DNA from: CAVOOW01 sp963697675
GTDB taxonomy: Bacteria > Actinomycetota > Actinomycetes > JACCUZ01
DNA length: 64,000 bases
Direction: 5' to 3'
Assembly (NCBI GenBank): GCA_963697675.1
Contig: CAVOOW010000007.1
Location: forward strand, 307,235-371,234
The notes beneath the pieces are model-generated. The model saw only the letters and a program-made list of their open reading frames with translations. It had not been told where the DNA came from and did no database searches. Below, piece after piece: positions 26,363-37,460 of the stretch (its first letter is position 1; every line of letters starts with the position of its first letter). The position numbers and the translations under genes are program-made.

Positions 26363-28660
26363 GTGGCGGAGAGGTCCGGCGTCGCGGTCGCCGCGGCCGC
26401 GACCGCCGTCCTCGCCGCTGGTGCGCGATGGCCGGCGATGGTGACGGCTCAACACGCGCCGCTGACCGTCGAGCGCCTGGCCGCGTTGCCGAGCCTGATC
26501 GGCACAGCCCCGGCGGCGCCGGTATGGTCGCCAGACGCCACGCGCCTCGCCTTCCTCTGGAACGACCAGGCGATGCCGTTCCACGACGTCTGGATCGTCG
26601 ACGCCGTCGGCGGCGCGGCGCGCAAGCTCACCGATCTCAAGGGCGAGCCGCGGCGTCCCGCCCCGCCCGCCGCTCAGCCGACCCAGGACGACTTTCAGGA
26701 GCTGACGCGCGACGCGGCCGATCGTCTGCGTCCTGGCGCGGCAGAAGCGGTGTGGACGCCTGACGGCAACAGCCTCGTCGTCTCATGCGAGGATCGGCTC
26801 TATCGTGTGAACGCTGATGGCGGCGGGTCGATCCGCCTCGAGTTGCCGCCGGCCGTGCGCACGGCGCTGTCGTTTTCGCCGAACGGCCGCTTCCTGTCGT
26901 GGATCCAGGACGGCGATCTGTGGCTGTGGAACCAGGAGACGAATGCGGTCTCGCAGGTGACGCACGCGGGCGTGCCACCGATCGGCAGCATCCCGGGGAG
27001 CGCCTACACGCACCCGGACGCGGAGTTCACGCTCCCGAAGTGGTCGCCCGACAGCCGCGCCGTCGCGATGCACTGGGACGACCGTCGCCGCGTGAGGAAG
27101 CTGCTGTTCCCCGACTACCTCGGCGAGCACGTGCGGATCACCGAGCTGCGCCGTGATCTACCCGGTGACAACGACCAGATCCGCGGCGTCGCCATCGTGT
27201 CGGTCGATCGCGGTCAGGTGCGGATGCTCGATCTGCCCGATGCGGCCGATCGGCGCAACGCCAGCTTCAACTGGTCGCCCGACGGCACGCGCCTGCTCGT
27301 GGACCAGAACTCCGAGGACGCGAAAGACCGCTGGATCCACGTCTTCACCCTCGCCAGCGGATCACTCGAGGAAGTCCTGCACGAGCGGCGGCCGATTGCC
27401 GGCACGACGACCACGGCGTCGGCGCTATGGACGTCCGACTGGCAGAGCGACGGCAGCGGCATCGTCTACGTCTCGGACATCGAGGGCCGCCACCGGCTGC
27501 ACGCACTGACGCTCGCCGGCCGATCGGGCAAGGTGCTCACGCCAGGCGACTGGAGCGTCGTCGCCACGGCGTTCGACGGCAACCAGTTCTCGATGGCGCC
27601 GCGGACCCGCGACATCGTGTTCATCTCGACGAAGAAGAATCCGTACGAGCGCCAGGTCTATCGCATCGGCGAGAAGGGCGGGGCGGTGGCGCAGGTCACT
27701 TCGCTGCCCGGCACCCATCAGCCGTTCGTGTCGCCGGATGGACGCCGCATCGCGCTGCTCCGCTCGGACGATGTCACGCCGACCGAGCTCTACATCGTGG
27801 ACGGCAGCGGCGGAGTGGAACGGCGGATCACGCACTCGCCGCCAAAGGAGTTTGGCGACTTCCCCTGGGTGCAGCCGCGTTACGTGACGTTCAAAAGCCG
27901 CGTTGACGGGGTCATGCTGCACGCGCGCCTGATCGAGCCGCCCCGGCTCGATCGCTCGCGCCGGTATCCCGTCATCATCGGCCCCGTCTATTCCAACACG
28001 GTCCGGAACCAGTGGCGCGGGACGCACGCCACGCTGCAGCAGTACCTTGCCATCGAAGGTCAGTACATCGGGCTCCAGGTCGACATCCGGGGAAGCGTCG
28101 GCTACGGCCGCGAGTTCCGCGACCGCGCGGTCGGCGATTTCGCCGGCATCACGATCGACGATCTCCAGAGCGGCGTGGAGTACCTGAAAACGCTGCCGTA
28201 TGTCGATCCCGGCCGCATCGGCCTCTGGGGATGGAGCTATGGCGGCCTGCTGGCCACGATGTCGGTGTTTCAACGGCCCGGGCTATACAAGGCGGTCGTC
28301 GCGGGCGCGCCCGCCACGAACGTCTGGCACGCGACCACGGGCGAAGTCGATCTGGCCGGGCGCCCATCGGTCAACGACGATGTCTTCCGTCGGTCGTCTG
28401 CGGTAATCTACGCGAAGCAGCTGCAGGATCACCTGCTCATCATCCATGGAATGCGGGACGATATCGTTCTGTTCAAGGATTCGGTGCTGCTCGTCGAGAA
28501 GCTGATGCTGCTCGGCAAGAACTTCGACATCGTGTTCCTGCCAAGCTCGGTCCACGACGCGATGCGGAAGGACTACGTGGCGACGTTCACGCTGCGCAAG
28601 CTGGTCGAGCACTTCGACAGATATCTCGGGCGCGGGCCGACCGGTCCCGAGCCGGACTGA
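26363..28660 (+). CDS. S9-family (DPP-IV-like) serine peptidase 1
   Basis: A 765-residue prolyl-oligopeptidase-family protein. An N-terminal hydrophobic export segment precedes a beta-propeller with repeated WSPD blocks (VWSPDATRLAFLW, FNWSPDGTRLLVDQ). The C-terminal alpha/beta-hydrolase domain (about residues 520-760) has Ser in GWSYGG, Asp in GMRDDIVLF and His in SSVHDAM. It should release dipeptides or oligopeptides in the periplasm. The GTG start at 26363 is uncertain: an ATG at 26346 in another frame could be the true start if a base is missing. First of three S9 paralogues in this run. Confidence 0.9.
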   Translation: MAERSGVAVAAAATAVLAAGARWPAMVTAQHAPLTVERLAALPSLIGTAPAAPVWSPDATRLAFLWNDQAMPFHDVWIVDAVGGAARKLTDLKGEPRRPAPPAAQPTQDDFQELTRDAADRLRPGAAEAVWTPDGNSLVVSCEDRLYRVNADGGGSIRLELPPAVRTALSFSPNGRFLSWIQDGDLWLWNQETNAVSQVTHAGVPPIGSIPGSAYTHPDAEFTLPKWSPDSRAVAMHWDDRRRVRKLLFPDYLGEHVRITELRRDLPGDNDQIRGVAIVSVDRGQVRMLDLPDAADRRNASFNWSPDGTRLLVDQNSEDAKDRWIHVFTLASGSLEEVLHERRPIAGTTTTASALWTSDWQSDGSGIVYVSDIEGRHRLHALTLAGRSGKVLTPGDWSVVATAFDGNQFSMAPRTRDIVFISTKKNPYERQVYRIGEKGGAVAQVTSLPGTHQPFVSPDGRRIALLRSDDVTPTELYIVDGSGGVERRITHSPPKEFGDFPWVQPRYVTFKSRVDGVMLHARLIEPPRLDRSRRYPVIIGPVYSNTVRNQWRGTHATLQQYLAIEGQYIGLQVDIRGSVGYGREFRDRAVGDFAGITIDDLQSGVEYLKTLPYVDPGRIGLWGWSYGGLLATMSVFQRPGLYKAVVAGAPATNVWHATTGEVDLAGRPSVNDDVFRRSSAVIYAKQLQDHLLIIHGMRDDIVLFKDSVLLVEKLMLLGKNFDIVFLPSSVHDAMRKDYVATFTLRKLVEHFDRYLGRGPTGPEPD

Positions 28661-28724
28661 TCGACCGCGTGCCGGTGCGGGCGCGTTCAGCGCTCAACGC
28701 GAAACACCTGGTGAGGATGATGGC

Positions 28725-31026
28725 ATGCCGAGCACAAGCAGTGTAATCCTGAAGGCCCGCGCCGCCCGGCGCCGCCGTGGCCGTCTCGTCGCCGGATGGA
28801 GCGCCGCCCTCGTCGCGGCGGCCGGGGTGTACGCCGGCGCCGCCGAGCCGCACCTCACGATCGAGCGTCTCGCGGCGTTTCCGAATCTGGCCGGCACGCT
28901 TCCGGTGAATCCCGTGTGGTCGCCTGACAGCGGCCGGATTGCATTCCTCTGGAACGACAAAGGCTATCCCTTCCGCGACGTCTGGGTGGCGACCAGGGAC
29001 GGACAGCCGCAGCGCGTCACTGATATGGCCGCCGCGTTTCCGGAGCCGGAGCCGGCGGGACTCGACAAGGACGCCGCGCTGGCGGCGCGCGCCGTGGCGC
29101 GCCACCGCGGCGGCGTCGACGGACGTTGCATGGATGGCGGACGGCAAAACGCTCGTGTTCGGCTACCAGGGACGGCTGCTGCAGATCGGTGCGGACGGCG
29201 CCGGCCTCACCCAGCTGGGACCGCGCGGCGGGCCGTCACGCAGCGATCTCCGTCTCGCCGGACGGCAGACATTCTGTCGTTTCTGCAGGACGGCGATCTG
29301 TGGTTCCGCTATCTGAAGACCGGCGAGCAGGTGGCGATCACGCGGTTCGCCAAGCCCTCCATCGGGTCCGTGCCCGGCGGCACGTTCGGCGTGCTCGATG
29401 CCCGGGTCGCCTCCTACAAATGGTCGCCCGACAGCCGCCATATCGCGCTGGCCTTCGAAGACCGCACGCGCGTCCGCAAGATCAGCATTCCGAACTACCT
29501 CGGGGCGGAGACCCAGGTCACGACCGTGCGCCGCGACTTCCCGGGTGACAACGACCTCGATCGCTTCCTCTCGATCTACTCGGTCGCGGACGGCGGGCTG
29601 CACCGGCTCCCGCTCGCCGACAGCTTCGATCGGCGCTTCGCCGGCTACGAGTGGTCCGGTGACGGCCGGCAGCTGCTGATCGATCAGTCCTCGGAAAACG
29701 TCGTGCATCGCTGGCTGTATCTGGCCGACGCCGACCGCGCGACCGTCCGCGAGCTGTATCACGATCAACGCGACACGCGGACGAGCGCGCACTGGAACGC
29801 GAAGTGGCAGTGCGACGGCAAGGGGGTGCTGTTCATCTCGGATCTCGACGGGCGCCACGGCATCTACTCGCTGCCGCTGGCGGGAGGGACGCCGAAGCGG
29901 CTGACCCCGCTCGAGTGGAGCGTCGTCGGCGAGTCGAACCCGTCGCCGCTGGTGATCTCGCCGAAGACGCACGAAGTGCTGTTCCTCTCGACGAAGAAGA
30001 ACGAAGAGGAGCGGCAGGTCTACCGCATGCCGGAGGCGGGTGGGCCGGTGACCCAGGTGACGACGCTGCCCGGCGTCCACACTCCATACCTGGCGCCGGA
30101 TGGCCGGACGCTGGCGACGATCCGATCGGAGGATGTGACGCCGCCCGAGCTGTACATGCTCGACGCGGCCGGCGGCCAGGAACGGCGGGTCACGCACTCG
30201 CCGACCGAGGAGTTCGCGCAGTACCCGTGGATCCGGCCGCGCTACGTGACGTTCAAGAGCCGCACCGACGGTGCGCTGCTGCACGGCCGGCTCTGGGAGC
30301 CGGCGAATCTGGATCGGACGAAGAAGTACGCCGGCGATCCTCGGTCCGGTGTATTCGAACTCGGTCCGCAACCGGTGGGGCGACCGCGAGGAATGGCGCG
30401 GGCTGTACAACACGTTCCAGGAATACCTCGTGATGGAGGGCCAGTACATCGTGCTGCAGGTCGACGTGCGCGGCAGCGTCGGCCACGGGCGCGAATTCCG
30501 CGAGAAGCTGCAGCGCGACTTCGGCGGCATCGACGTCGAGGACGTCCACAGCGGCGCCGAGTACCTCGGCACGCTCGGCTACGTCGACACGAACCGGCTC
30601 GGCATCTGGGGCAGCAGCTACGGCGGCCTGATGACGGCGATGTCGCTGTTCAAGAAACCGGGCGTTTACAAGGCCGGCGTGGCGTCGTCGCCCGCGACCA
30701 ACGTCTGGCACGCCACGACCGGAGAGGTGCGCGTCGCCCGGCGGCCCGACTCCGACCCGGAGGTGTTCCGCAAGATCTCGGCGGTCAGCTTCGGCGAGAA
30801 CCTCGAGGATCATCTGCTGATCCTGCACGGCATGCAGGACGACATCGTCCTGTTCAAGGACTCGGTGACGCTCGCCGAAAAGCTGATGCTGCTCGGGAAG
30901 AAGTTCGATTTCGTCGTCTCACCGACCTCGGTCCACCCCTGGTCGCTGAAAGACTACGTCGCCAGTTTCATGCTCAACAAGATCGTCGACCACTTCGATC
31001 GGTATCTCGGGCGAGGGCCGAAGTGA
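28725..31026 (+). CDS. S9-family (DPP-IV-like) serine peptidase 2 (frame broken)
   Basis: Paralogue of the preceding peptidase with the same layout: export signal (LVAGWSAALVAAAGVYAGAAEP), propeller (PVWSPDSGRIAFLWND, YKWSPDSRHIALAF), hydrolase domain with GSSYGG (Ser), GMQDDIVLF (Asp) and SVHPWSL (His). The frame breaks near 29,095, 29,235, 29,270 and 30,330; each time a family signature continues in a new frame (DVAWMADGKTLVFGYQG, ISVSPDGRH, SFLQDGDLWFRY, AILGPVYSNSVRNRWG). The break at 30,330 is an extra base after KKY. All catalytic residues survive, so indel error is more likely than decay. Confidence 0.85.
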
Positions 31027-31042
31027 AGCGCGGCACCATCTG

Positions 31043-32324
31043 ATGGGGGCGGGCGGGCTGAGGTGGCGCATCGCGGCGATGCTGACGCTCGCCTCGGCGA
31101 TCTCGTACATCGATCGTCAGGCGCTCTCGGTCAACGCGTCGCTGATCCGCGGCGAGTTCGGCCTGTCGAACACGCACTACTCGTACCTCATCACGTCGTT
31201 CCTGGTCGCCTACACCATCAGCCAGACGCTCAGCGGCCACATGGTGGATCGCCTCGGCACGCGGGTCGCGCTCGCCGCCTGCGCGGTGTTCTGGTCGGCC
31301 GCCGCGCTCCTGCACGGGCTGGTGACCGGCTTTGCCGGGCTCGCCGTCTGCCGCTTCCTGCTCGGCCTCGGGGAGGCGGGCGTCGTGCCGGGTGCGATGC
31401 GGGGCGTGTCCGAATGGTTTCCGGCCGCCGAGCGATCGGTGGCGACCGGCCTGTTCGCGGCCGGCACGCCGGGCGGGATCCTGATCGCGGCTCCGCTCGT
31501 CGCCTTCGTGACGCTGGCGTTCGGCTGGCGCATGGCGTTCGTGACCGACTGGCCTGCTCGGCTTTGCGTGGCTCGTGCCGTGGCTCCGCATCTATCGCCT
31601 GCCGGAGCATCATCCCCGGATTCAACCAGCCGAGCGCGATCTCATTCTCGCCGGGCGCGCGCGCCCGTCCGGCGTGAATGCGAAGGTCTGGACGCTCGAG
31701 CTGCTGCGCCATCGGAAGGCGTGGGCGATCATCCTCGCGCGCTTCATGATGGATCCGGTGTGGTGGTTTTACGTCTTCTGGCTGCCGGCCTATCTCGTCG
31801 ATGTGCGCAAGCTGAATCTAACGGCGATCGGTCAGGTCGCATGGATCCCGTTTCTCACCGCGACGCTCGGCACGCTGGCGGGCGGATGGCTGTCCGGGGC
31901 ACTGCTGCGAAGGACCGGGAGCCTGACGATTGCCCGGCAGACGGTGCTGTTTCTCGGCGCCGCGGGAACGCTGCTGGGAATCCCGGCGGCGCGCGCGCAC
32001 GACACGTCGGTCTGCCTGATCCTGATCAGCGTCATCACCTTCGCGATCGGCGCCTGGTCGACGACGATTGTCGGACTGGCCGCCGACATCCTTCCGCCCG
32101 CGGCCGTCGGGTCGATGAGCGGTCTGTCGGGAACCGGCGCCGCGCTGGGGGGCATCGTCTTCACGATGCTGACCGGGTGGCTGGTCGATCGCTTCTCCTA
32201 CGGGCCGGTGTTCTGGATGGCCGCATCCGCGCCGCTCGCCGGGTTCGTGGTGCTGCTCCTGCTGATGGGTGAAGTCCGCCAGCTCGAACTGGGGGTGCGC
32301 CCGGCGCGCGCCGAGTCGACATGA
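31043..32324 (+). CDS. MFS transporter, anion/cation-symporter type (one frame break)
   Basis: An inner membrane major facilitator of the ACS (hexuronate/phthalate-type) kind. The N-terminus RIAAMLTLASAISYIDRQALSV and the A-motif region SGHMVDRLGTRVALAA are characteristic, as is FLLGLGEAGVVPGAMRGVSEWFP. After WRMAFV near 31,550 the frame shifts and continues PWLRIYRLPEHHP, then six more membrane segments to FVVLLLLMGEVRQ. Such carriers take up organic anions, which suits a carboxylate product of the surrounding hydrolases. It follows peptidase 2 by 16 bp and overlaps peptidase 3 by four bases (ATGA). Confidence 0.85.
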
Positions 32325-34581
32325 TCGCCGCCTCTCGGGAGGATGCCGTGGACAGACGGGAGAGACGATGGCCGCCGATCGCAGTCCTGTGGCTCGTCGC
32401 CGCGGCGGCGGTGTTCGGCTGCGGACGAGGGCGCGAACCGATGTCGGCTGCGACACGTTTCACGCTGGACGATCTGTACTCGCTGCCGCGGATTATCGGC
32501 ACGGCGCCAAAGGAATTCGCGTGGTCGGCCGATGGGCTCCGCCTCGCCTTCCTGTGGAACGACGAAGGCACCAATTTCTACGACGTCTGGACCATCGCCG
32601 TCGACGATCCGAAGCCCTCGCGTCTGACGCGCATGCCGCGTCGCGAAGCGCCGCCGGCCGCGGCCACCGATCCCGCAGCGGTTGACGCCGGCGTGCTGGC
32701 CGAGCGCGATGCAGGCGTGCAGTCGGTGATCTGGCATCCGGACGGACGCCGCGTTCTTCTCACGTTCCGAGGCGATCTGTACCTCGTCGAGGCCGGCCAG
32801 CCGCCACGGCGGTTGGGCGATGCGTTCGCAGCGCGCGTCAGCAGCGCGGTTCTCGCCGGATGGGCGGGCGCTGGCATTCGTGCGCGAGGGCAATCTCTGG
32901 GTGGGGGACGTGTCAGGCGACACCATCGCCGCCGCTCGAGCGCTCACGGCGCTGACCCCGCCGGACGATGTCGTCGAAAGCTACAAGTGGGCGCCGGACG
33001 GCCGGCAACTGGCATTCGTCCAGCGCGATGCGCGCGGCGTCACCAAGCGGCTGATCCCTGATTACCTGACGCCGGAAACGACCACACGTGCCGTGGTTCG
33101 GGCGTTGCCGGGCGAGCCGTCCGAGAGCCGCTGGCTTCGAGTCGTCACCGCAGCCGATCGACGCGTGCGAACGATGGACCTCGGCGCCGATCCACTCGAC
33201 GACATCTTCGCCTACGAGTGGGCCCCCGGCGGACAGGCGCTCGCCGTGGACAAGAGCGACGTGTTCGTCAAGGACCGGCGGATCGTCGTCGTCGAGACGA
33301 CGGCGGGGGCCGCCCGCGAATGGTATCGCGAGCAGAATCCGGCGAACGTGACGGCGCAGTGGACGGTTCGCTGGGCGCCCGACGGACGGCGGCTCTACTT
33401 CCTCTCCGACCGCGACGAGGACTACCACATCTACCAACTCGCGGCGCCGGGCGGGCCGCCGACGCGAGTCACGCAAGGTCCATGGGCGGTGAGTGAGTTC
33501 GAGGTGTCGGCGGCTGCCTCGTCGGTGTTCTTCGTCGCCAACGAGGGACGCCCTGAGGAGCGGCAGCTGTACCGCGTGCCGCTGGACGGCGGATCGGTGA
33601 CGCGTCTTACCCGGCGTTCCGGCACCCACGCGCCGGTCATTTCTCCGGACGGCCGCTTCGCGGCGGACCTGTTCTCGAGCGACGACACGCCGTACGACCT
33701 GTTTCTCGTTCGCCTTGCTTCGACCGGCGCGGCCGATGACGAGCATCAGGTGACTTCGTCGCCGCGGCCGTCGTTCTCCCGCTACCGGTGGGCCAAGGCG
33801 CAGTACGTCACGTTTCGGAGCCGCACGGACGGGGCGACGCTCAACGGCCGGCTGACGCTGCCGCCCGATCTGGACAAGAGCCGGAAGTATCCGGCGATTC
33901 TCGGGTCGGTCTACAACAACACGGTCAGGAACCAGTGGGGCGGCCGCACCGCGCACCCGACCTGGGGTCTCGATCAGTACCTGGCGCAGGACGGCTACGT
34001 GCTGCTGAACGTCGACGTGCGTCAGAGCTGGGGCCGCGGCAAGGAGTTCCGCGATGGGATTCGCCTCGACTATGGCGGCATCGACGTCGAGGATCTGCAC
34101 AGCGGCGTCGAGTACCTCGCGACGCTCGGGCTATGTCGATCCGGAGCGCATCGGGATCTGGGGCTCGAGCTACGGCGGACTGATGACGATCATGTCGCTC
34201 TTCAAGAAGCCGGGGGTCTATAAGGCGGGCGTCGCGGGAGCGCCGGCGACGAACATGTGGCACGCGACGACCGGGGAGATGCGCGTCATGGGCACGCCCC
34301 AGGTTCACCCGGAAGAGTACGCGCGATCGTCGCCGTTCACCCATGCGACCGGCCTGCAGGATCACCTGATGATCATCCAGGGCATGCGCGACACGACGGT
34401 CCTCTTCAAGGACTCGGTGTCGTTAGTGCAGCGCCTGATCCTTCTCGGCAAGGACGTCGATCTCGTCGCGCTTCCCGACGCGCCGCACGGGTGGGACACC
34501 GAAGCGCTGGCGCAGACCCGCTTCGCGTTCCACAAGCTGGTCGGCCATTTCGAGCGCTACCTCGGTAAAGGCCCACGCTAG
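32321..34581 (+). CDS. S9-family peptidase 3, lipoprotein (frame broken twice)
   Basis: Third S9 paralogue. Unlike the other two it has a lipobox (VFGC, Cys34), so it is membrane-anchored. Propeller segments include FAWSADGLRLAFLWNDEG, ARFSPDGRALAFV and YKWAPDGRQLAFVQ. The hydrolase domain has GSSYGG (Ser), GMRDTTVLF (Asp) and DAPHGWD (His). The frame shifts near 32,835 and near 34,130, where one extra base splits ATLG/YVDPERIG. It starts inside the stop of the MFS gene and its stop overlaps the next start (TAGTG), so the genes from 31,043 to 35,865 form one operon. Confidence 0.87.
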
Positions 34582-35865
34582 TGGCCAAAGTGCAGCCGGC
34601 ACCCGGCGAATCCGCGCAGCGTCCGGGTCGGCGCCGTCGATCTGGCCGAGTTCGAGGTCATCGACGCGCACGTCCATCGCTTCGATCGCGCGCCCTTCTC
34701 CGAGCTCAACGACAAGTGGAACCGCGGCTTCGTCGCCGCGCTTCTCCCGGACGGCGACTTCGACGGCCGGCGCGAGTTGGAGGCGTCGACGCTGCGAGCG
34801 GTCGAGCAGGACGTCCTCTCTCTGCCGCGCATGACCGGCCTTCTCAACTACGTCGCGGCGGTCCACGGGCGGCCGGCGCGCGTCGAGACGCTCGAGGCGC
34901 TCGCCGCCGAACACATCCGCGGCGACTTCACCGCGTACCTGCGGTCGATTCTCGATCGCGAGCGCATCGCGGCGGTGGTCATGGACCAGACCGGTCTGCC
35001 GGACCGCGCGGAGCCGCAGACCGGAGACTTTCCGAAGGAGCGGCTCGTCTGGACCTATCCGCTGATCTATTCGCTCCAGCCTGAGTGGGCGATCGCTCGC
35101 CACGCGACGACGCTCGGCGACGTGCTGGCGGCGATCGATCGCACACTCGAAACCTGCGTCAGCAACGGCTGCGCCGGCTTCAAAAGCACCGCCGCATACT
35201 ATCGCCCGCTGACGGTCCAGCCGGTGACGACGGCCCAGGCCGGGTCGGCGTTTGCCGTGCTGCGCACGACGCAGCCGGCGGGGTTCCGCACGTTCCCGAT
35301 CAAGATTCCCGTCTATGCGGACGCGCGCGCATCAGCCGCCTTCACGACCTATCAGGACTACCTGCTCAAGCACATGTTCGTGAAGGCCGGCCAGCTCGGT
35401 CGTCCGATCGTGATTCATACGGCGGTGGCGTTGCACCCGGCCCTGCGGCCGGAGCTCAACGATCCGCGCGGCATGGCGTCGATGCTTGTCGACGAAGAGG
35501 TCGGACGCGCCGGCACGCGCTTCCTGTTCATCCACACCGGCTATCCGTCGCACGACGTCATGGCGTCGATGGCCAGCCAGTTCCCGAACGTCTACGTCGA
35601 CCTGTCGTTCTTCAGCCACTTCCCGGGGGTGCTCGAGGAGACGCTTCGCACGCTCCTGGCGCTCGTGCCGCCGCACAAGGTGATGCACGGCAGCGACTCC
35701 GGATCGGTTCCTGAAGATCCCGCCTACTGCGCGCACAGCCTGCGCGTCGTGCTCGCCCGAGTGCTCAACGACTATCGCACCGGCTACGGATGGTCCGAGC
35801 GTGACTGCGCCGCGACGGCACGCGCGGTGATGAGTGAGAACGCCAGACGACTGTTCAAGATCTGA
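34581..35865 (+). CDS. Amidohydrolase (amidohydrolase-2 type), copy without export signal
   Basis: Homologue of the Tat-exported enzyme at 24,914, about 425 residues. Sites: VIDAHVHRFD (HxH), AGFKSTAAYY, IVIHTAVALHP, FIHTGYPSHD and MHGSDSGS. The likely start is GTG 34581, overlapping the stop of peptidase 3. Its first codons (MAKVQPAPGES) lead into the correct frame only through a shift near 34,615, after which RVRVGAVDLAEFEVIDAHVH is read. No Tat or Sec signal is seen, so this copy is probably cytoplasmic, unless the N-terminus is mis-assembled. Its end overlaps the end of the convergent MFS gene by 11 bases. Confidence 0.83.
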
Positions 35866-37183
35866 CCGCCGCCGGGTCCTCCACCGCCCTGGACAACCGC
35901 GGCGCGAACAGCATCAGGATCGCGGCCGCCGCCGAGGCGATGCTGCAGGCGACGAGCGTCGGCGGGTAACCGCCTCCGAGGTCGTAGACGCGGCCGGCCA
36001 CCACCGGTCCGACAGCCGCGCAGAAGGTCAGCACGAGCACCATCGTGCCGTACACCGTGCCGAACGACGCCGGCGCGAAATAGCGCGCGATCAGCACGGG
36101 CTCCAGCGTCGCGATGCCGCCCATCGGCAGCCCGTAGAGGACGGAGAAGAGCGCGGCCGACGACCGATTGGCCGGTCCGAGCAGGAACAGCGTGCCAATG
36201 GCTTCGAGCGCGAACGCGCTCGTCGCCACGATCCGCGCCGGCAGTCGATCCGTCAGCGCGCCGCATCCCACCTTGCCGACAATGCCCCACAGCGCCAGGC
36301 CGCCCAGGACGAAGCGTGCGTCAGGCGCCGGAAAGCCCTTTTCCTGGAGCAGCGCAATCCCGAATACGCGCACGATCGTCACCGTGACGGTGTAGGCGCC
36401 GAAGGCGATGGTGAAGGCCCAGAACAACGCGGAGGTCAGGACCGCGACGGGTGGCGGAGGCGCGGCCGTTTCCGGCGCCTTCGATCCGGCCGGCGGGACC
36501 GGCGCGTCGGGCGGACGCCCGTCCGGCAGCAGGCCCATCTCTTCCGGCCGCAGGCGGATGACCAGCACGACGAGTGGCAGCACGATCACGATGATCGCGA
36601 GTCCGATGGTCGCGCTCGCCGAGCGCCAACCCACCCGATCGACGAGCCAGCCCGCCGGGATCGTGAGCATCCCGCCCAATCCGGTGCCGATCGCAACGGT
36701 GCCCAGCGCGAGGCCGCGTCGTCGAGTGAACCAGCGCGAGACGATGGTGTTGACCGGCACGTAGCCGATGCCCGCCAGGCCTGCGCCGTAGAGCGCGTAG
36801 CAGCCGTAGAGTTGGGTGAGCGGTGTCACCAGGCGGTTCACCCCGGGCAGACTGCCAACCAGCGCCTGCCCCGCGAACCCCGCGCCGCAGCAGACCGCGC
36901 TGGCCGACATCAACCGCCGCGGGCCGTAGCGGTCGATGACGCGGCCGACCGCCGGACCGAGCAGGCCCATCACGATCATCGCCGCCGAATTGGCGCCGGA
37001 TGCCTCGGCGTGCGTCCAGCCGAACTCGGCGAGCAACGGCGGCAGCAGGACGCCGAACAGGTAGAGGCCGCCGCCGATCCCGAACGTCATGATCACGAGC
37101 GACGCGGCGACGATGTACCAGCCGTGAAACAGGTGCGCCGCCGGTCGATCGCCCCCGGAGCGTCCGGGCTCCGCGCTGCTCAC
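35855..37183 (-). CDS. MFS transporter, monocarboxylate/OFA-like
   Basis: A 442-residue, twelve-helix major facilitator. The start FHGWYIVAASLVIMTFGIGGG with LYLFGVLLPPLLAEFGWT is typical of the oxalate/formate-antiporter and monocarboxylate-porter group, and the central VIRLRPEEMGLLPDG is characteristic of it. The central loop is proline-rich (PVPPAGSKAPETAAPPPPV). It is read toward the hydrolase operon and converges with the amidohydrolase gene, overlapping by 11 bases. It may move a small carboxylate made by the island. No frame break. Confidence 0.88.
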   Translation of the reverse strand: MSSAEPGRSGGDRPAAHLFHGWYIVAASLVIMTFGIGGGLYLFGVLLPPLLAEFGWTHAEASGANSAAMIVMGLLGPAVGRVIDRYGPRRLMSASAVCCGAGFAGQALVGSLPGVNRLVTPLTQLYGCYALYGAGLAGIGYVPVNTIVSRWFTRRRGLALGTVAIGTGLGGMLTIPAGWLVDRVGWRSASATIGLAIIVIVLPLVVLVIRLRPEEMGLLPDGRPPDAPVPPAGSKAPETAAPPPPVAVLTSALFWAFTIAFGAYTVTVTIVRVFGIALLQEKGFPAPDARFVLGGLALWGIVGKVGCGALTDRLPARIVATSAFALEAIGTLFLLGPANRSSAALFSVLYGLPMGGIATLEPVLIARYFAPASFGTVYGTMVLVLTFCAAVGPVVAGRVYDLGGGYPPTLVACSIASAAAAILMLFAPRLSRAVEDPAAVRS

Positions 37184-37226
37184 GATCGCCTCCAGGTGCT
37201 TAGAGCGTTTTCCATAAGTACATCAT

Positions 37227-37270
37227 GTCCGGCTTTAGCCGGACCGTAAGTGGTCCGCCTGAAGGCGGAC
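37227..37270. repeat. REP-like double hairpin
   Basis: Two perfect 8-bp hairpins follow each other: 37227-37244 (GTCCGGCT/AGCCGGAC, loop TT) and 37253-37270 (GTCCGCCT/AGGCGGAC, loop GA). Both begin with GTCCG. They lie 44 bp upstream of the MFS gene start on the other strand. The form is that of a REP-type mobile palindrome or a double terminator. Confidence 0.6.
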
Positions 37271-37310
37271 ACTACGTACCAATGAAAACTGCCGTGGAGC
37301 ATGTGCTGGA

Positions 37311-37373
37311 GAATTGAGCGCTCCACCATGGTAACGAGTTGCGGGTCAATTTTTCGCCATGCGCTCTTGGAAG
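37311..37373. repeat. Intergenic repeat, copy B
   Basis: Second copy of the repeat at 15,089-15,155. The palindrome here is ACCATGGT where copy A has ACCACGGCCGTGGT, so the sequence differs but the pairing is kept. It lies about 90 bp before the hydantoinase A gene. Confidence 0.65.
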
Positions 37374-37460
37374 AATGATCGGCAGGACCGAGGCCCCAAG
37401 TGTAAGCAGAATGGATATACTGCTCAACCTCAATTATTTAGATCTGAAACAATCCTCCGA

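Noticed and set aside
24827..26584. A 585-codon open frame antisense to the Tat amidohydrolase
   Set aside because: It has the same antisense composition, no start context, and spans two genes of the other strand.
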